Assembly (NCBI GenBank): GCA_017434685.1
Contig: JAFREV010000193.1
Coordinates: 1 to 7,561 of the forward strand
Direction: 5' to 3'
From: Mogibacterium sp.
GTDB lineage: Bacteria; Bacillota; Clostridia; Peptostreptococcales; Anaerovoracaceae
Length of the DNA stretch: 7,561 nucleotides
Below the pieces are notes generated by a model, which ran no database searches, had not been told where the DNA came from, and saw only the letters and a list, made by a program, of their open reading frames with translations. Positions 1 through 5,515 of this stretch are shown one piece after another. Both the position numbers and the translations under genes were made by a program. Each line of letters starts with the position of its first letter. The stretch's first letter is position 1.

Positions 1-201
1 AAGAAGAATGATGACGGCGGTGGCGGAACAAAGCCAACACCTACACCTGCACCTACACCTACACCTGACCCGACACCTTCGGGAGATGATTCCGGCAGCG
101 GTGACCAAGGAGGCGGTGACCAAGGAGGCGGTGACCAAGGAGGCGGTGACCAAGGAGGCGGCGACCAAGGAGGCGGCGACCAAGGCGGAAACACACCATA
201 A
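1..201 (+). CDS. C-terminal tail of an unidentified protein (5' end outside window)
   Basis: This is an open frame from the first base to a TAA at 199-201, 66 residues, with the N-terminus missing. Everything visible is low complexity: a Lys/Asp/Gly-rich stretch, a Pro-Thr segment (codons 34-78, mostly ACA CCT alternation with one GCA and one GAC), an acidic Ser/Gly/Asp linker, then six five-residue units of the type GDQGG, ending NTP. No catalytic motif is visible, so the function cannot be read. Extended Pro/Thr and Gly/Gln tails of this kind are common at the C-terminus of Firmicute surface or periplasm-facing proteins, including class A penicillin-binding proteins, which is my best but weak guess. 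There is no LPXTG sorting signal. The frame is supported by the in-frame repeat codons and by the terminator just after the stop. Confidence 0.7.
   Translation, partial: KKNDDGGGGTKPTPTPAPTPTPDPTPSGDDSGSGDQGGGDQGGGDQGGGDQGGGDQGGGDQGGNTP
100..189 (+). repeat. Six tandem 15-bp units encoding GDQGG
   Basis: The unit GGTGACCAAGGAGGC occurs four times without change at 100-159. A fifth copy (160-174) has GGC as its first codon, and a sixth (175-189) has GGC first and swaps the last two glycine codons. The unit is a multiple of three and in frame with the coding tail, so gain or loss of a copy changes tail length by five residues without a frameshift. It is a coding minisatellite, not a CRISPR, because there are no spacers. 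Confidence 0.9.
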
Positions 202-208
202 AGTAATT

Positions 209-238
209 AAAAAACCCCGAGCAACGCTCGGGATTTTT
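209..238. terminator. Bidirectional intrinsic terminator between convergent genes
   Basis: A 7-bp GC-rich stem, CCCGAGC (216-222) with GCTCGGG (226-232), closes an AAC loop. It is followed by TTTTT (234-238) on the plus strand and preceded by AAAAAA (209-214), which reads as a U-tract on the minus strand. It lies 8 bases after the upstream stop and 22 bases beyond the birA stop, so one hairpin can end both transcripts. Confidence 0.9.
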
Positions 239-259
239 GGTGTTAGTATTGTTGATTGA

Positions 260-1234
260 TTATTTGACTCTCACTGAGATTTCTCCGGAACTTAGTGCCG
301 TTTCTGTTCCGTCTTCGTATCTGACCTGCAGACTGCAGTCGTCGTTGATGGCAAGCGCGGTGGCTTTCCTGACTTCCTTAGGAGTTATTACATCGATTTC
401 CTTACCAAGGACGAAAGATTTTTTTCTGTATTCATCAACATATGAATTATCATCCTTCAGATAAATGCTCCAGAAATTGTTGAGTATCTCTGCTACAAGC
501 TGGTTGCGGCTTAGGCTGCCCGGTTTATCCAAGATGCTTCCTGCCGTCTCTGCGAGTGCTATAGGGAATCCGTTTTTAGGCGGATACAGGTTTACTCCGA
601 TACCGACTACCACGCAGTCGAGTTTTGCATCTTCCAAATTGTATGAAGCCTCGCTGAGTATACCGCATACTTTTCGATCGTTTACATATATGTCATTTAC
701 CCATTTAATGGATGCTTTTTTGTCCGTCAGTTTTTCGATAGCTCTGCAAACTGCAACGGCTGATATCGTTGTAAGCCTAACTATTCCTGCACCGTGGAAA
801 TCCTCAGGTACGATGAGCATACTCACATAAACTCCGGTGTCGGCAGGGGAGTAGAATGTACGTCCTCTCCGGCCTCTTCCGGATGACTGTGAACTAGCAA
901 TTGCAACATATCCGTTTGTCTCACCGAGATTTGCTTTTTGCTTGCATATGTTGTTTGTTGAGTCTACGCTCCTGAACACCTCAAGGTGGATGTCCTTGCA
1001 TTCATCCGAGAGGTATTCGCTTATTGCAGGTACGGAGAGTATATCCGTATCCTTGGACAGGCAATAGCCTCTGTTGGTAACAGCAGTTATATCAAAGCCC
1101 TCCTTTTGGAGCTTTTTCACAGCTTTCCATACTGCAGTTCTGGAAACGCCCAGATTCTGTGCGATGTATTCACCCGAAATGAAAAAGCCTCTGTTTTTCT
1201 CGAACAGTGCCAATAATGTTTCTTTTGTTGTCAT
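260..1234 (-). CDS. birA: Bifunctional biotin--[acetyl-CoA-carboxylase] ligase / biotin operon repressor BirA
   Basis: BirA makes biotinyl-5'-AMP from biotin and ATP and transfers biotin to the biotin carrier domain of carboxylases. Forms with a DNA-binding domain also repress biotin genes when loaded with biotinyl-AMP. The 324 residues match the two-function type (E. coli BirA is 321). Residues 1-60 form a winged helix (SGEYIAQNLGVSRTAVWKAV, then a GF..T..NRGYCL wing). The ligase core has STNN at 92-95, the biotinyl-AMP loop GRGRRGR at 119-125, KWVNDIY at 177-183 with the conserved Lys177, KVCGILSE at 188-195 and VVGIGVNL at 209-216. Residues about 275-324 form the SH3-like C-terminal domain. 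All key residues are present; Val179 replaces the proline seen in many KWPND motifs. On the minus strand AAGGTGAG precedes the ATG with suitable spacing. The gene is monocistronic here and divergent from the U32 gene. Confidence 0.96.
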   Translation of the reverse strand: MTTKETLLALFEKNRGFFISGEYIAQNLGVSRTAVWKAVKKLQKEGFDITAVTNRGYCLSKDTDILSVPAISEYLSDECKDIHLEVFRSVDSTNNICKQKANLGETNGYVAIASSQSSGRGRRGRTFYSPADTGVYVSMLIVPEDFHGAGIVRLTTISAVAVCRAIEKLTDKKASIKWVNDIYVNDRKVCGILSEASYNLEDAKLDCVVVGIGVNLYPPKNGFPIALAETAGSILDKPGSLSRNQLVAEILNNFWSIYLKDDNSYVDEYRKKSFVLGKEIDVITPKEVRKATALAINDDCSLQVRYEDGTETALSSGEISVRVK

Positions 1235-1284
1235 CCTCTCACCTTAAAATTAAAGTAAAACAGCAGAATACTTTATAACTATTG

Positions 1285-1318
1285 ACTATAGTTTACATAC
1301 AAAAGTTAGATTTATCAA
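1285..1318 (-). promoter_or_regulatory. Candidate birA promoter
   Basis: On the minus strand TTGATA (complement of 1313-1318, five of six to TTGACA) is followed after 17 bases by TAAACT (complement of 1290-1295, four of six to TATAAT). TATAGT (complement of 1285-1290) is a better -10 but has no -35 at the right distance. Either gives a leader of about 50 bases before the birA ATG. This is a motif match by eye only. Confidence 0.4.
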
Positions 1319-1342
1319 CCTAGTTTACAATTTGGTTTACAT
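1312..1342 (-). promoter_or_regulatory. Candidate BirA operator (biotin box)
   Basis: Read on the minus strand, ATGTAAACC is followed by 13 bases and then GGTTGATAA. From memory, the known BirA box is TTGTAAACC or TTGTTAACC, a 13-16 base spacer, then GGTTTACAA or GGTTAACAA. The left arm matches the E. coli half-site at eight of nine and the right arm at seven of nine, and the first spacer bases AAATTG also equal the E. coli spacer as I remember it. The right arm covers the inferred birA -35 box, so BirA would repress its own gene. Two further GTTTACA words on the plus strand, at 1291-1297 and 1323-1329, could be extra half-sites. Regulation by BirA is inferred. Confidence 0.45.
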
Positions 1343-1383
1343 TAAATACACATTATTCAGAACAAAGCGAAATGATTGATATC

Positions 1384-1433
1384 TATGATAGAATTGAAAA
1401 AAAGAAAGCGATGAGAATCACTCAAACAGGAGG
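1384..1433 (+). promoter_or_regulatory. Weak -10 candidate and strong ribosome binding site of the U32 gene
   Basis: TATGAT at 1384-1389 matches the -10 consensus at five of six but has no recognisable -35 about 17 bases upstream, so the promoter call is weak. AGGAGG at 1428-1433 is a near-perfect Shine-Dalgarno five bases before the ATG at 1439 and firmly sets that start. Confidence 0.4.
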
Positions 1434-1438
1434 AGAGC

Positions 1439-3643
1439 ATGAAAGCAGAATTACTGGCACCTGCAGGTGGGAAACCTCATCTGATTGCAGCCGTAAATAG
1501 CGGGGCTGATGCAGTGTATATGGGCGGGGTTGCGTTTAATGCGAGAGTTTTCGCGGAAAATTTCAGCGATGAAGAACTCCCTGAAGCCATAAGATATGCC
1601 CATGCCCACGGAGTGAAAGTATATATAACGCTTAATACTTTAATAAAAGATGATGAACTCGCCAGAGCGTTTGAATATGCTAATTATATCTATGGCCTCG
1701 GAATAGACGGTCTTATAATCCAGGATCTCGGACTTGCGAGACTGCTACACAAGTATTTGCCTGAGCTGCCGCTGCACCTCTCGACGCAGGGAACACTCTA
1801 TAACAAGGAAGCCCTGCCTGCGGCGAGAGCTCTCGGCATAAAACGCGTAGTGCCGGCCAGAGAGCTCAGCCTGGAAGAAATAAGAGAGCTCTCTGATGCA
1901 GCGGCCGCTATGGACCCGCCTGTGGAAGTGGAAGTATTCGTACACGGTGCTCTTTGCATGTGCTATTCAGGTCAGTGCCAGATGAGCAGACTCCTCGGGC
2001 AGGGAAGCGGCAGGAGCGGAAACCGAGGAACCTGTGCTCAACCCTGCAGACAGGCATATACGGATGAGTCGGGTAAGACGTATTATGCATTGAGTCCGAG
2101 GGATCTCTGCCTCATAAACCGCATCCCGGAGCTGACGGCTGCAGGGGCATCTTCGTTTAAGATAGAAGGACGAATTAAAAGCCCGGAGTATGTGGCCATA
2201 GTTACGAGAATATACAGAAAATACATAGATAAATACGACAGCCTGGTCCGTGAGTTCGGAGAGGAAGCGGCGGCTGCAAAGTATGAAGTCGAAGATAAGG
2301 ATATGATGATGCTTCGCCAGGTGTTCAACAGAGGGGACTTTACGGAAGGATATCTCTTTGGCAATCCGGGAGAAGAATACCTGTCCGGCGCAAGCCCGAA
2401 GAACCAAGGCATATACCTCGGAAGGGTGGTTGCGCTTGTCGACAGCGAGGATAAGGTAACTGAGTCGGACGAAAGATCTGCCGTGCGTGGTGCACTGAGA
2501 CGCGGCAAGATCCTGGCCTGCATCAGCATGGATAAAACCGCAAAGGAGATGGGTGCATACGTGGCATCCGGAGACTGTCTCGAATTCAGATCAGAAGATA
2601 AGGAATATCTCGTGAGCAATCCTATAGGCGGAGTTACGACCTACGTAAAGGATATCGGAGATGGCTGTTATATACTCGGAGATTACGACAAAGGGGTATC
2701 AAGGGGGGACCTTGCTTACAAAGTGACCGACAGCAAACTTGCTGAAGAAGCCCTGGATATGCCTGAAAGAAAGCTCCCTGCAACCATGCAGTTCACCGCA
2801 AGAGAAGGTCAGTATCCGACACTTGTGATGACCGATGTAAAGGCCGGATACAGTGCTGAGATTACCGCAGACTACAAAGTCGAGAGGGCAAACAGAACAC
2901 CGACTGATGCAGAACGCATCGAAGACAGTCTGCGAAGACTGGGAGAAACTACATATACAACCGGCATGACAGGCATAGATGTGCAGACAGATGACGACAT
3001 TATGATGCCTCTTTCTCAGGTAAACCGCATGAGGAGAGATGCTGCAGATGAACTCCTGGATAACAGACTCAAAGCCGTTATTAATTCCCGCGCTGCCAAG
3101 CTTGAAAAGATGGAAATAGGGAAGATTAAGGAAGATGAAAACCTCGGCACAGATGTACTGGATATTACGCTTTACCCTGCAAAAATAGGCGGAAAGAAGG
3201 TAAGGCCTGTTCCTCTTGAAACATTCATGGAGAGGCGAAATAATGGCGAATCAGAAACAACTGAGATACCTTATATATTGAATGTATCCAATGGAAAACT
3301 CGACAAATACATCGGGGAGAATTTCGATGAAATTGCGGAGGCCGTAAAGGATACAGGCATACTGATAGGTAATCTCGGATGGATTGCAAGGTTCAATGGC
3401 GCAGGGGTTCCGGTATATGCAGATTACGGACTGAATGTGTTTAACAACCAGGCCAAACTCTTTGTTGAAGAACTGGGTGCAGAACTCTATATGCCGTCGC
3501 ACGAGACGGATGTCAGAGACGATAGAGGTATTCCGCTTATGATTACTGAACATCCGATAGATGCGGAAACATTGACCGACAGAAAAGGAGAAGCGCACAG
3601 GATAGTGCGCTCCGCTGCAGGTGACAAAACACTTATTTATTGA
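1439..3643 (+). CDS. U32 family protein with DUF3656 (RlhA/TrhP-like RNA hydroxylase or peptidase-annotated protein)
   Basis: The 734-residue protein begins with a U32 TIM-barrel domain: LLAPAGG at 5-11, GADAVYMGG at 22-30, then the family signature EVFVHGALCMCYSGQC at 165-180. Cys173, Cys180, Cys199 and Cys203 fit the four-cysteine iron-sulfur pattern known in this family; Cys175 is additional. KIEGRIKSPEYVA (241-253) and FNRGDFTEGYL (296-306) are further U32 hallmarks. Residues 320-440 resemble a small beta-rich insert, and about 447-545 is DUF3656 (PLSQVNRMRRDAADELL at 524-540). The closest characterised relatives are RlhA, which hydroxylates 23S rRNA C2501, and TrhP, which hydroxylates wobble uridine in tRNA. 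The peptidase name is historical. Length and DUF3656 favour an RlhA-type protein, but the RNA target cannot be read here. Residues about 606-734 look like a second partial barrel without cysteines. The start is set by AGGAGG; no clear terminator follows. Confidence 0.9.
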   Translation: MKAELLAPAGGKPHLIAAVNSGADAVYMGGVAFNARVFAENFSDEELPEAIRYAHAHGVKVYITLNTLIKDDELARAFEYANYIYGLGIDGLIIQDLGLARLLHKYLPELPLHLSTQGTLYNKEALPAARALGIKRVVPARELSLEEIRELSDAAAAMDPPVEVEVFVHGALCMCYSGQCQMSRLLGQGSGRSGNRGTCAQPCRQAYTDESGKTYYALSPRDLCLINRIPELTAAGASSFKIEGRIKSPEYVAIVTRIYRKYIDKYDSLVREFGEEAAAAKYEVEDKDMMMLRQVFNRGDFTEGYLFGNPGEEYLSGASPKNQGIYLGRVVALVDSEDKVTESDERSAVRGALRRGKILACISMDKTAKEMGAYVASGDCLEFRSEDKEYLVSNPIGGVTTYVKDIGDGCYILGDYDKGVSRGDLAYKVTDSKLAEEALDMPERKLPATMQFTAREGQYPTLVMTDVKAGYSAEITADYKVERANRTPTDAERIEDSLRRLGETTYTTGMTGIDVQTDDDIMMPLSQVNRMRRDAADELLDNRLKAVINSRAAKLEKMEIGKIKEDENLGTDVLDITLYPAKIGGKKVRPVPLETFMERRNNGESETTEIPYILNVSNGKLDKYIGENFDEIAEAVKDTGILIGNLGWIARFNGAGVPVYADYGLNVFNNQAKLFVEELGAELYMPSHETDVRDDRGIPLMITEHPIDAETLTDRKGEAHRIVRSAAGDKTLIY

Positions 3644-3694
3644 ATACATAGTTCTCACAGGACACATTACGGGTCCTTGTTAAAAACAGGTCAA

Positions 3695-3780
3695 CTGTCT
3701 GACAAAGCATTTTTGTGATATACTAAATGCGTTGACGTTGTCTTACAAACAGACATTGTATAAATAGCAGAAGACGGAGG
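3695..3780 (+). promoter_or_regulatory. Candidate promoter region and Shine-Dalgarno for the acidic protein gene
   Basis: TGATATACT at 3716-3724 is an extended -10 (TGn plus TATACT, five of six). Its -35 is poor (CTGTCT at 3695, 18 bases upstream). Further down, TTGACG (3732-3737) or TTGTCT (3738-3743) could serve as -35 for TATAAA (3759-3764), but the spacers of 21 and 15 bases are not ideal. Whichever is used, the transcript probably carries both this gene and the downstream dehydrogenase. GGAGG at 3776-3780, seven bases before the ATG at 3788, fixes the start. The rest of the 3644-3787 gap holds only a weak hairpin. Confidence 0.45.
3696..3750 (+). repeat. Direct repeat TGTCTkACAAA flanking promoter-like boxes
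   Basis: TGTCTGACAAA at 3696-3706 and TGTCTTACAAA at 3739-3749 are identical in 10 of 11 positions, with starts 43 bases apart. The first contains the short palindrome TGTC-T-GACA. The second starts the inverted pair TGTCT (3739-3743) and AGACA (3751-3755). They bracket one -10 candidate and overlap the region of another, as paired operator sites often do. No regulator is identified. Confidence 0.4.
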
Positions 3781-3787
3781 AGTTAAA

Positions 3788-4333
3788 ATGGCGGATCAAA
3801 AAACAATCGATAAAGTAAAAGAACTTTTGGAAACCAATGCTTATGCACCTCTTAAGGAAGCAGCCGAGAAATGGCTTGCAACGGCAGATGAAAAATATGA
3901 TGTTAAGGACAAGGCTGCAAAGGCATGGGACAAACTCGGTGATGCAGCTGATGCATTTGCCGGAGCTTCCGAAAAATTCAACGAAAAAATGGGAGAGATG
4001 AGCGATAAGGTTACAGATGCTGCAGACAAACTGCAGGATAAGGCAGAGCCTGTGCTTGACATTCTCCAGGACAAGGCAGAGCCTGCACTCGAAAAGATTT
4101 CAGATGCAGAACTAATTAAGAAACTCAAAGAGAGCATCTCCACATTCACTGAGAATATAGAACTCTTCGGTTCTGAAAAGGGAGCTGAAATCGTAGGCAG
4201 CAAGGAACTTGCAGATCAGATTAAGCAGCATGCCGAAGAGATGAAAGCACAAGGCAAAGAATTCTGCGATTGTGAAGCCTGCACAAAGGCAAAAGAAATA
4301 CTGAAAGATCTCGGCGAAGATATTGGCGAGTAA
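3788..4333 (+). CDS. Acidic helical protein with C-terminal CxCxxC motif, function unknown
   Basis: The 181 residues are dominated by Lys, Glu, Asp and Ala, with no signal peptide or membrane segment, so it is probably cytoplasmic. Residues 18-32 (AYAPLKEAAEKWLAT) and 120-172 (TENIELFGSEKGAEIVGSKE onwards, ending in CDCEAC and KEIL) recall a family of roughly 110-residue clostridial proteins that databases often label 'molecular chaperone Hsp90'. I consider that label unreliable. Compared with those, this copy has an additional middle part of about 70 residues (37-108) made of amphipathic helix with an 11-residue period; LQDKAEP recurs at 82-88 and 93-99. This is the pattern of LEA-like or apolipoprotein-like helices. 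Cys160, Cys162 and Cys165 could bind a metal or be redox active. The next gene follows after 42 bases. The family link is from memory and the function is unknown. Confidence 0.85.
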   Translation: MADQKTIDKVKELLETNAYAPLKEAAEKWLATADEKYDVKDKAAKAWDKLGDAADAFAGASEKFNEKMGEMSDKVTDAADKLQDKAEPVLDILQDKAEPALEKISDAELIKKLKESISTFTENIELFGSEKGAEIVGSKELADQIKQHAEEMKAQGKEFCDCEACTKAKEILKDLGEDIGE

Positions 4334-4375
4334 ATAATTATCGTAAATTAGAATGGAAACATAAAGGAGTATTGA

Positions 4376-5347
4376 ATGGAGAAGCATAAAATAGTAGTGC
4401 TTGACGGATATTGTGAAAACCCGGGAGATATAAGCTGGGGACCTCTTGAGGAATACGGCGAGGTAACTGTATATGACAGAACTTCCTATGAGGAGTCGAG
4501 CCTTATAGCCGAGAGAATAGGCGATGCCGATGTAGTAGTTATGAATAAAACACCTATCAGCAAGGAGACAATGGACAAATGCCCGAATCTCAAAGCCGTT
4601 CTCGTACTGGCAACCGGATACAATGTAGTCGATGTAGCATATGCAAGAGAACGCGGTATTGATGTAATCAACGTCCCTACATACGGCACGCAGATTGTAG
4701 GTCAGTACGCTGTCAGTCTTTTGCTCGAAATATGCTCACATATCGGCCATCACAGCAATGAGGTCAAGGCCGGCAGATGGGAGCTCAACGAAGACTGGTG
4801 CTTCTGGGATTTCCCTATGATAGAACTTGCAGGCAAGACAGCAGGCATTATCGGCCTCGGAAGAATCGGCCAGACAACGGCCAAGATTCTCGGAGCGATG
4901 GATGTGAATGTGCTCGCTTATGATGCATTTCAGTCCGATGCGGGAAAAGCCCTGGCTACCTATGTGGAACTCGATGAACTTCTGGCAAAGTCCGATGTAA
5001 TATTCCTGCATTGCCCGCTCTTCCCTGAGACAGAGGGTATTATCAACAAGGATAACATTGCAAAGATGAAGGACGGCGTTATCATCATCAACAACAGCAG
5101 GGGACAGCTTGTGGTTGAGCAGGATCTTGCCGATGCACTCAAGAGCGGAAAAGTATACGCAGCTGCAGTGGACGTTGTATCCACGGAGCCTATACTTCCT
5201 GACAATCCGCTGCTTGCCGCAGATAATTGCATTATCACACCGCATATTTCCTGGGCAGCCAAAGAAGCACGCCAGAGAATTATGGACATTACGGCGGACA
5301 ATCTCAAAGCTTGGTCAGAGGGTTCACCTGTGAATGTCGTAAACTAA
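4376..5347 (+). CDS. D-2-hydroxyacid dehydrogenase, hydroxypyruvate reductase (glycerate dehydrogenase) type
   Basis: The enzyme is predicted to reduce hydroxypyruvate to D-glycerate (and often glyoxylate to glycolate) with NADH, or the reverse. The 323 residues are full length. An N-terminal substrate domain opens with VVLDGYCENPGDISW (7-21), typical of the hydroxypyruvate reductase branch. The Rossmann domain has GLGRIG at 160-165, and Asp183 at the end of the next strand indicates NAD rather than NADP. The catalytic set is complete: Arg242 in NSRGQLVVE, Glu271 in VSTEP and His290 in ITPHISW. The C-terminus GSPVNVVN is characteristic. AAGGAG at 4364-4369, six bases before the ATG, supports the start. 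Exact substrate is an inference, since glyoxylate, hydroxypyruvate and related 2-oxoacids are handled by near-identical proteins. It lies 42 bases after the acidic protein gene and is probably cotranscribed with it. Confidence 0.93.
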   Translation: MEKHKIVVLDGYCENPGDISWGPLEEYGEVTVYDRTSYEESSLIAERIGDADVVVMNKTPISKETMDKCPNLKAVLVLATGYNVVDVAYARERGIDVINVPTYGTQIVGQYAVSLLLEICSHIGHHSNEVKAGRWELNEDWCFWDFPMIELAGKTAGIIGLGRIGQTTAKILGAMDVNVLAYDAFQSDAGKALATYVELDELLAKSDVIFLHCPLFPETEGIINKDNIAKMKDGVIIINNSRGQLVVEQDLADALKSGKVYAAAVDVVSTEPILPDNPLLAADNCIITPHISWAAKEARQRIMDITADNLKAWSEGSPVNVVN

Positions 5348-5350
5348 GTG

Positions 5351-5374
5351 CAGACGGAAGTCTGTAAAAGACTT
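5351..5374 (+). promoter_or_regulatory. Two overlapping, mutually exclusive short hairpins after the dehydrogenase gene
   Basis: CAGAC (5351-5355) pairs with GTCTG (5360-5364) around a GGAA tetraloop. Alternatively AAGTCT (5358-5363) pairs with AGACTT (5369-5374) around GTAAA. The two share GTCT, so only one can form. Neither is followed by a U-tract, so they are not terminators. They could stabilise the 3' end of the dehydrogenase message or open the queT leader. Confidence 0.35.
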
Positions 5375-5401
5375 GAATAAAAACGGCCAAAAGGTTAATA
5401 T
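5373..5401 (+). promoter_or_regulatory. Candidate promoter upstream of queT
   Basis: TTGAAT (5373-5378) and TAATAT (5396-5401) are separated by exactly 17 bases, and each matches its consensus at four of six. Initiation would fall near 5408, inside the 12-bp hairpin at 5402-5430, and would remove its left arm. This promoter and a functional hairpin terminator are therefore alternatives. The region is AT-rich, so the match may be chance. Confidence 0.35.
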
Positions 5402-5437
5402 ATACGGGCTGACTGAACGTTGGCTCGTATTCTTTTA
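5402..5437 (+). terminator. Terminator-like hairpin, either end of the dehydrogenase operon or a queT attenuator
   Basis: Positions 5402-5413 (ATACGGGCTGAC) pair with 5419-5430 (GTTGGCTCGTAT) as 12 bp including three G-U pairs, loop TGAAC, followed by TTCTTTTA. This is a reasonable intrinsic terminator though the U-tract is interrupted by one C. Upstream, GCCAA (5386-5390) can pair with TTGGC (5420-5424), which would open the stem as an antiterminator would. Since it sits 55 bases after one gene and 79 bases before queT, it fits both an operon end and a leader attenuator. Confidence 0.5.
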
Positions 5438-5439
5438 AT

Positions 5440-5506
5440 CGCCGGTGATACGGCGGGAGCAGTTCGGGTCTGATATCCTGCTCCTTAAATATTAAAACCA
5501 AAGGAG
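5440..5506 (+). promoter_or_regulatory. Structured queT leader with alternative Shine-Dalgarno pairing (candidate preQ1-responsive element)
   Basis: CGCCG (5440-5444) pairs with CGGCG (5451-5455). Directly next, GGAGCAG (5456-5462) pairs with CTGCTCC (5478-5484) around a 15-base loop. The loop contains GGT (5467-5469), which can pair with ACC (5497-5499) across an A/U-rich stretch to give an H-type pseudoknot. CTCCTT (5481-5486) is also a perfect six-base complement of the Shine-Dalgarno AAGGAG (5501-5506), so forming the GGAGCAG stem frees the ribosome site and losing it can hide the site. The loop starts with UUC and ends with C just before the stem, as in preQ1-I riboswitches. However, the 7-bp stem and 15-base loop are longer than that class, so I do not assign a class. 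Confidence 0.4.
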
Positions 5507-5515
5507 AAAAGAATA

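Noticed and set aside
100..189. CRISPR-like array
   Set aside because: The 15-base units are directly adjacent, without spacers, in frame and coding.
8..259. Forward open frame with His-Leu and VTKEA repeats
   Set aside because: It is the out-of-frame reading of the Pro-Thr and GDQGG repeats. It runs through the terminator and overlaps the birA end region; frame 1 ends correctly just before the terminator.
1745..2619. Several minus-strand open frames inside the U32 gene
   Set aside because: They lie wholly within a well-supported gene, lack ribosome sites and show no recognisable protein motifs.
3657..3680. Hairpin AGGAC/GTCCT after the U32 stop as a terminator
   Set aside because: The stem is only 5 bp plus two pairs past a bulge, the loop is nine bases, and it is followed by TAAAAACAGG rather than a U-tract.
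4376..5347. Damaged active site in the dehydrogenase because VVE replaces the common VDE after the catalytic arginine
   Set aside because: Arg242, Glu271 and His290 are all present, and this position varies in the hydroxypyruvate reductase branch, so it is not evidence of inactivation.
5351..5374. preQ1-I aptamer at the first hairpin after the dehydrogenase gene
   Set aside because: The GGAA tetraloop is too short for the ligand-binding loops of that class, and the alternative hairpin lacks the conserved C before the 3' arm.
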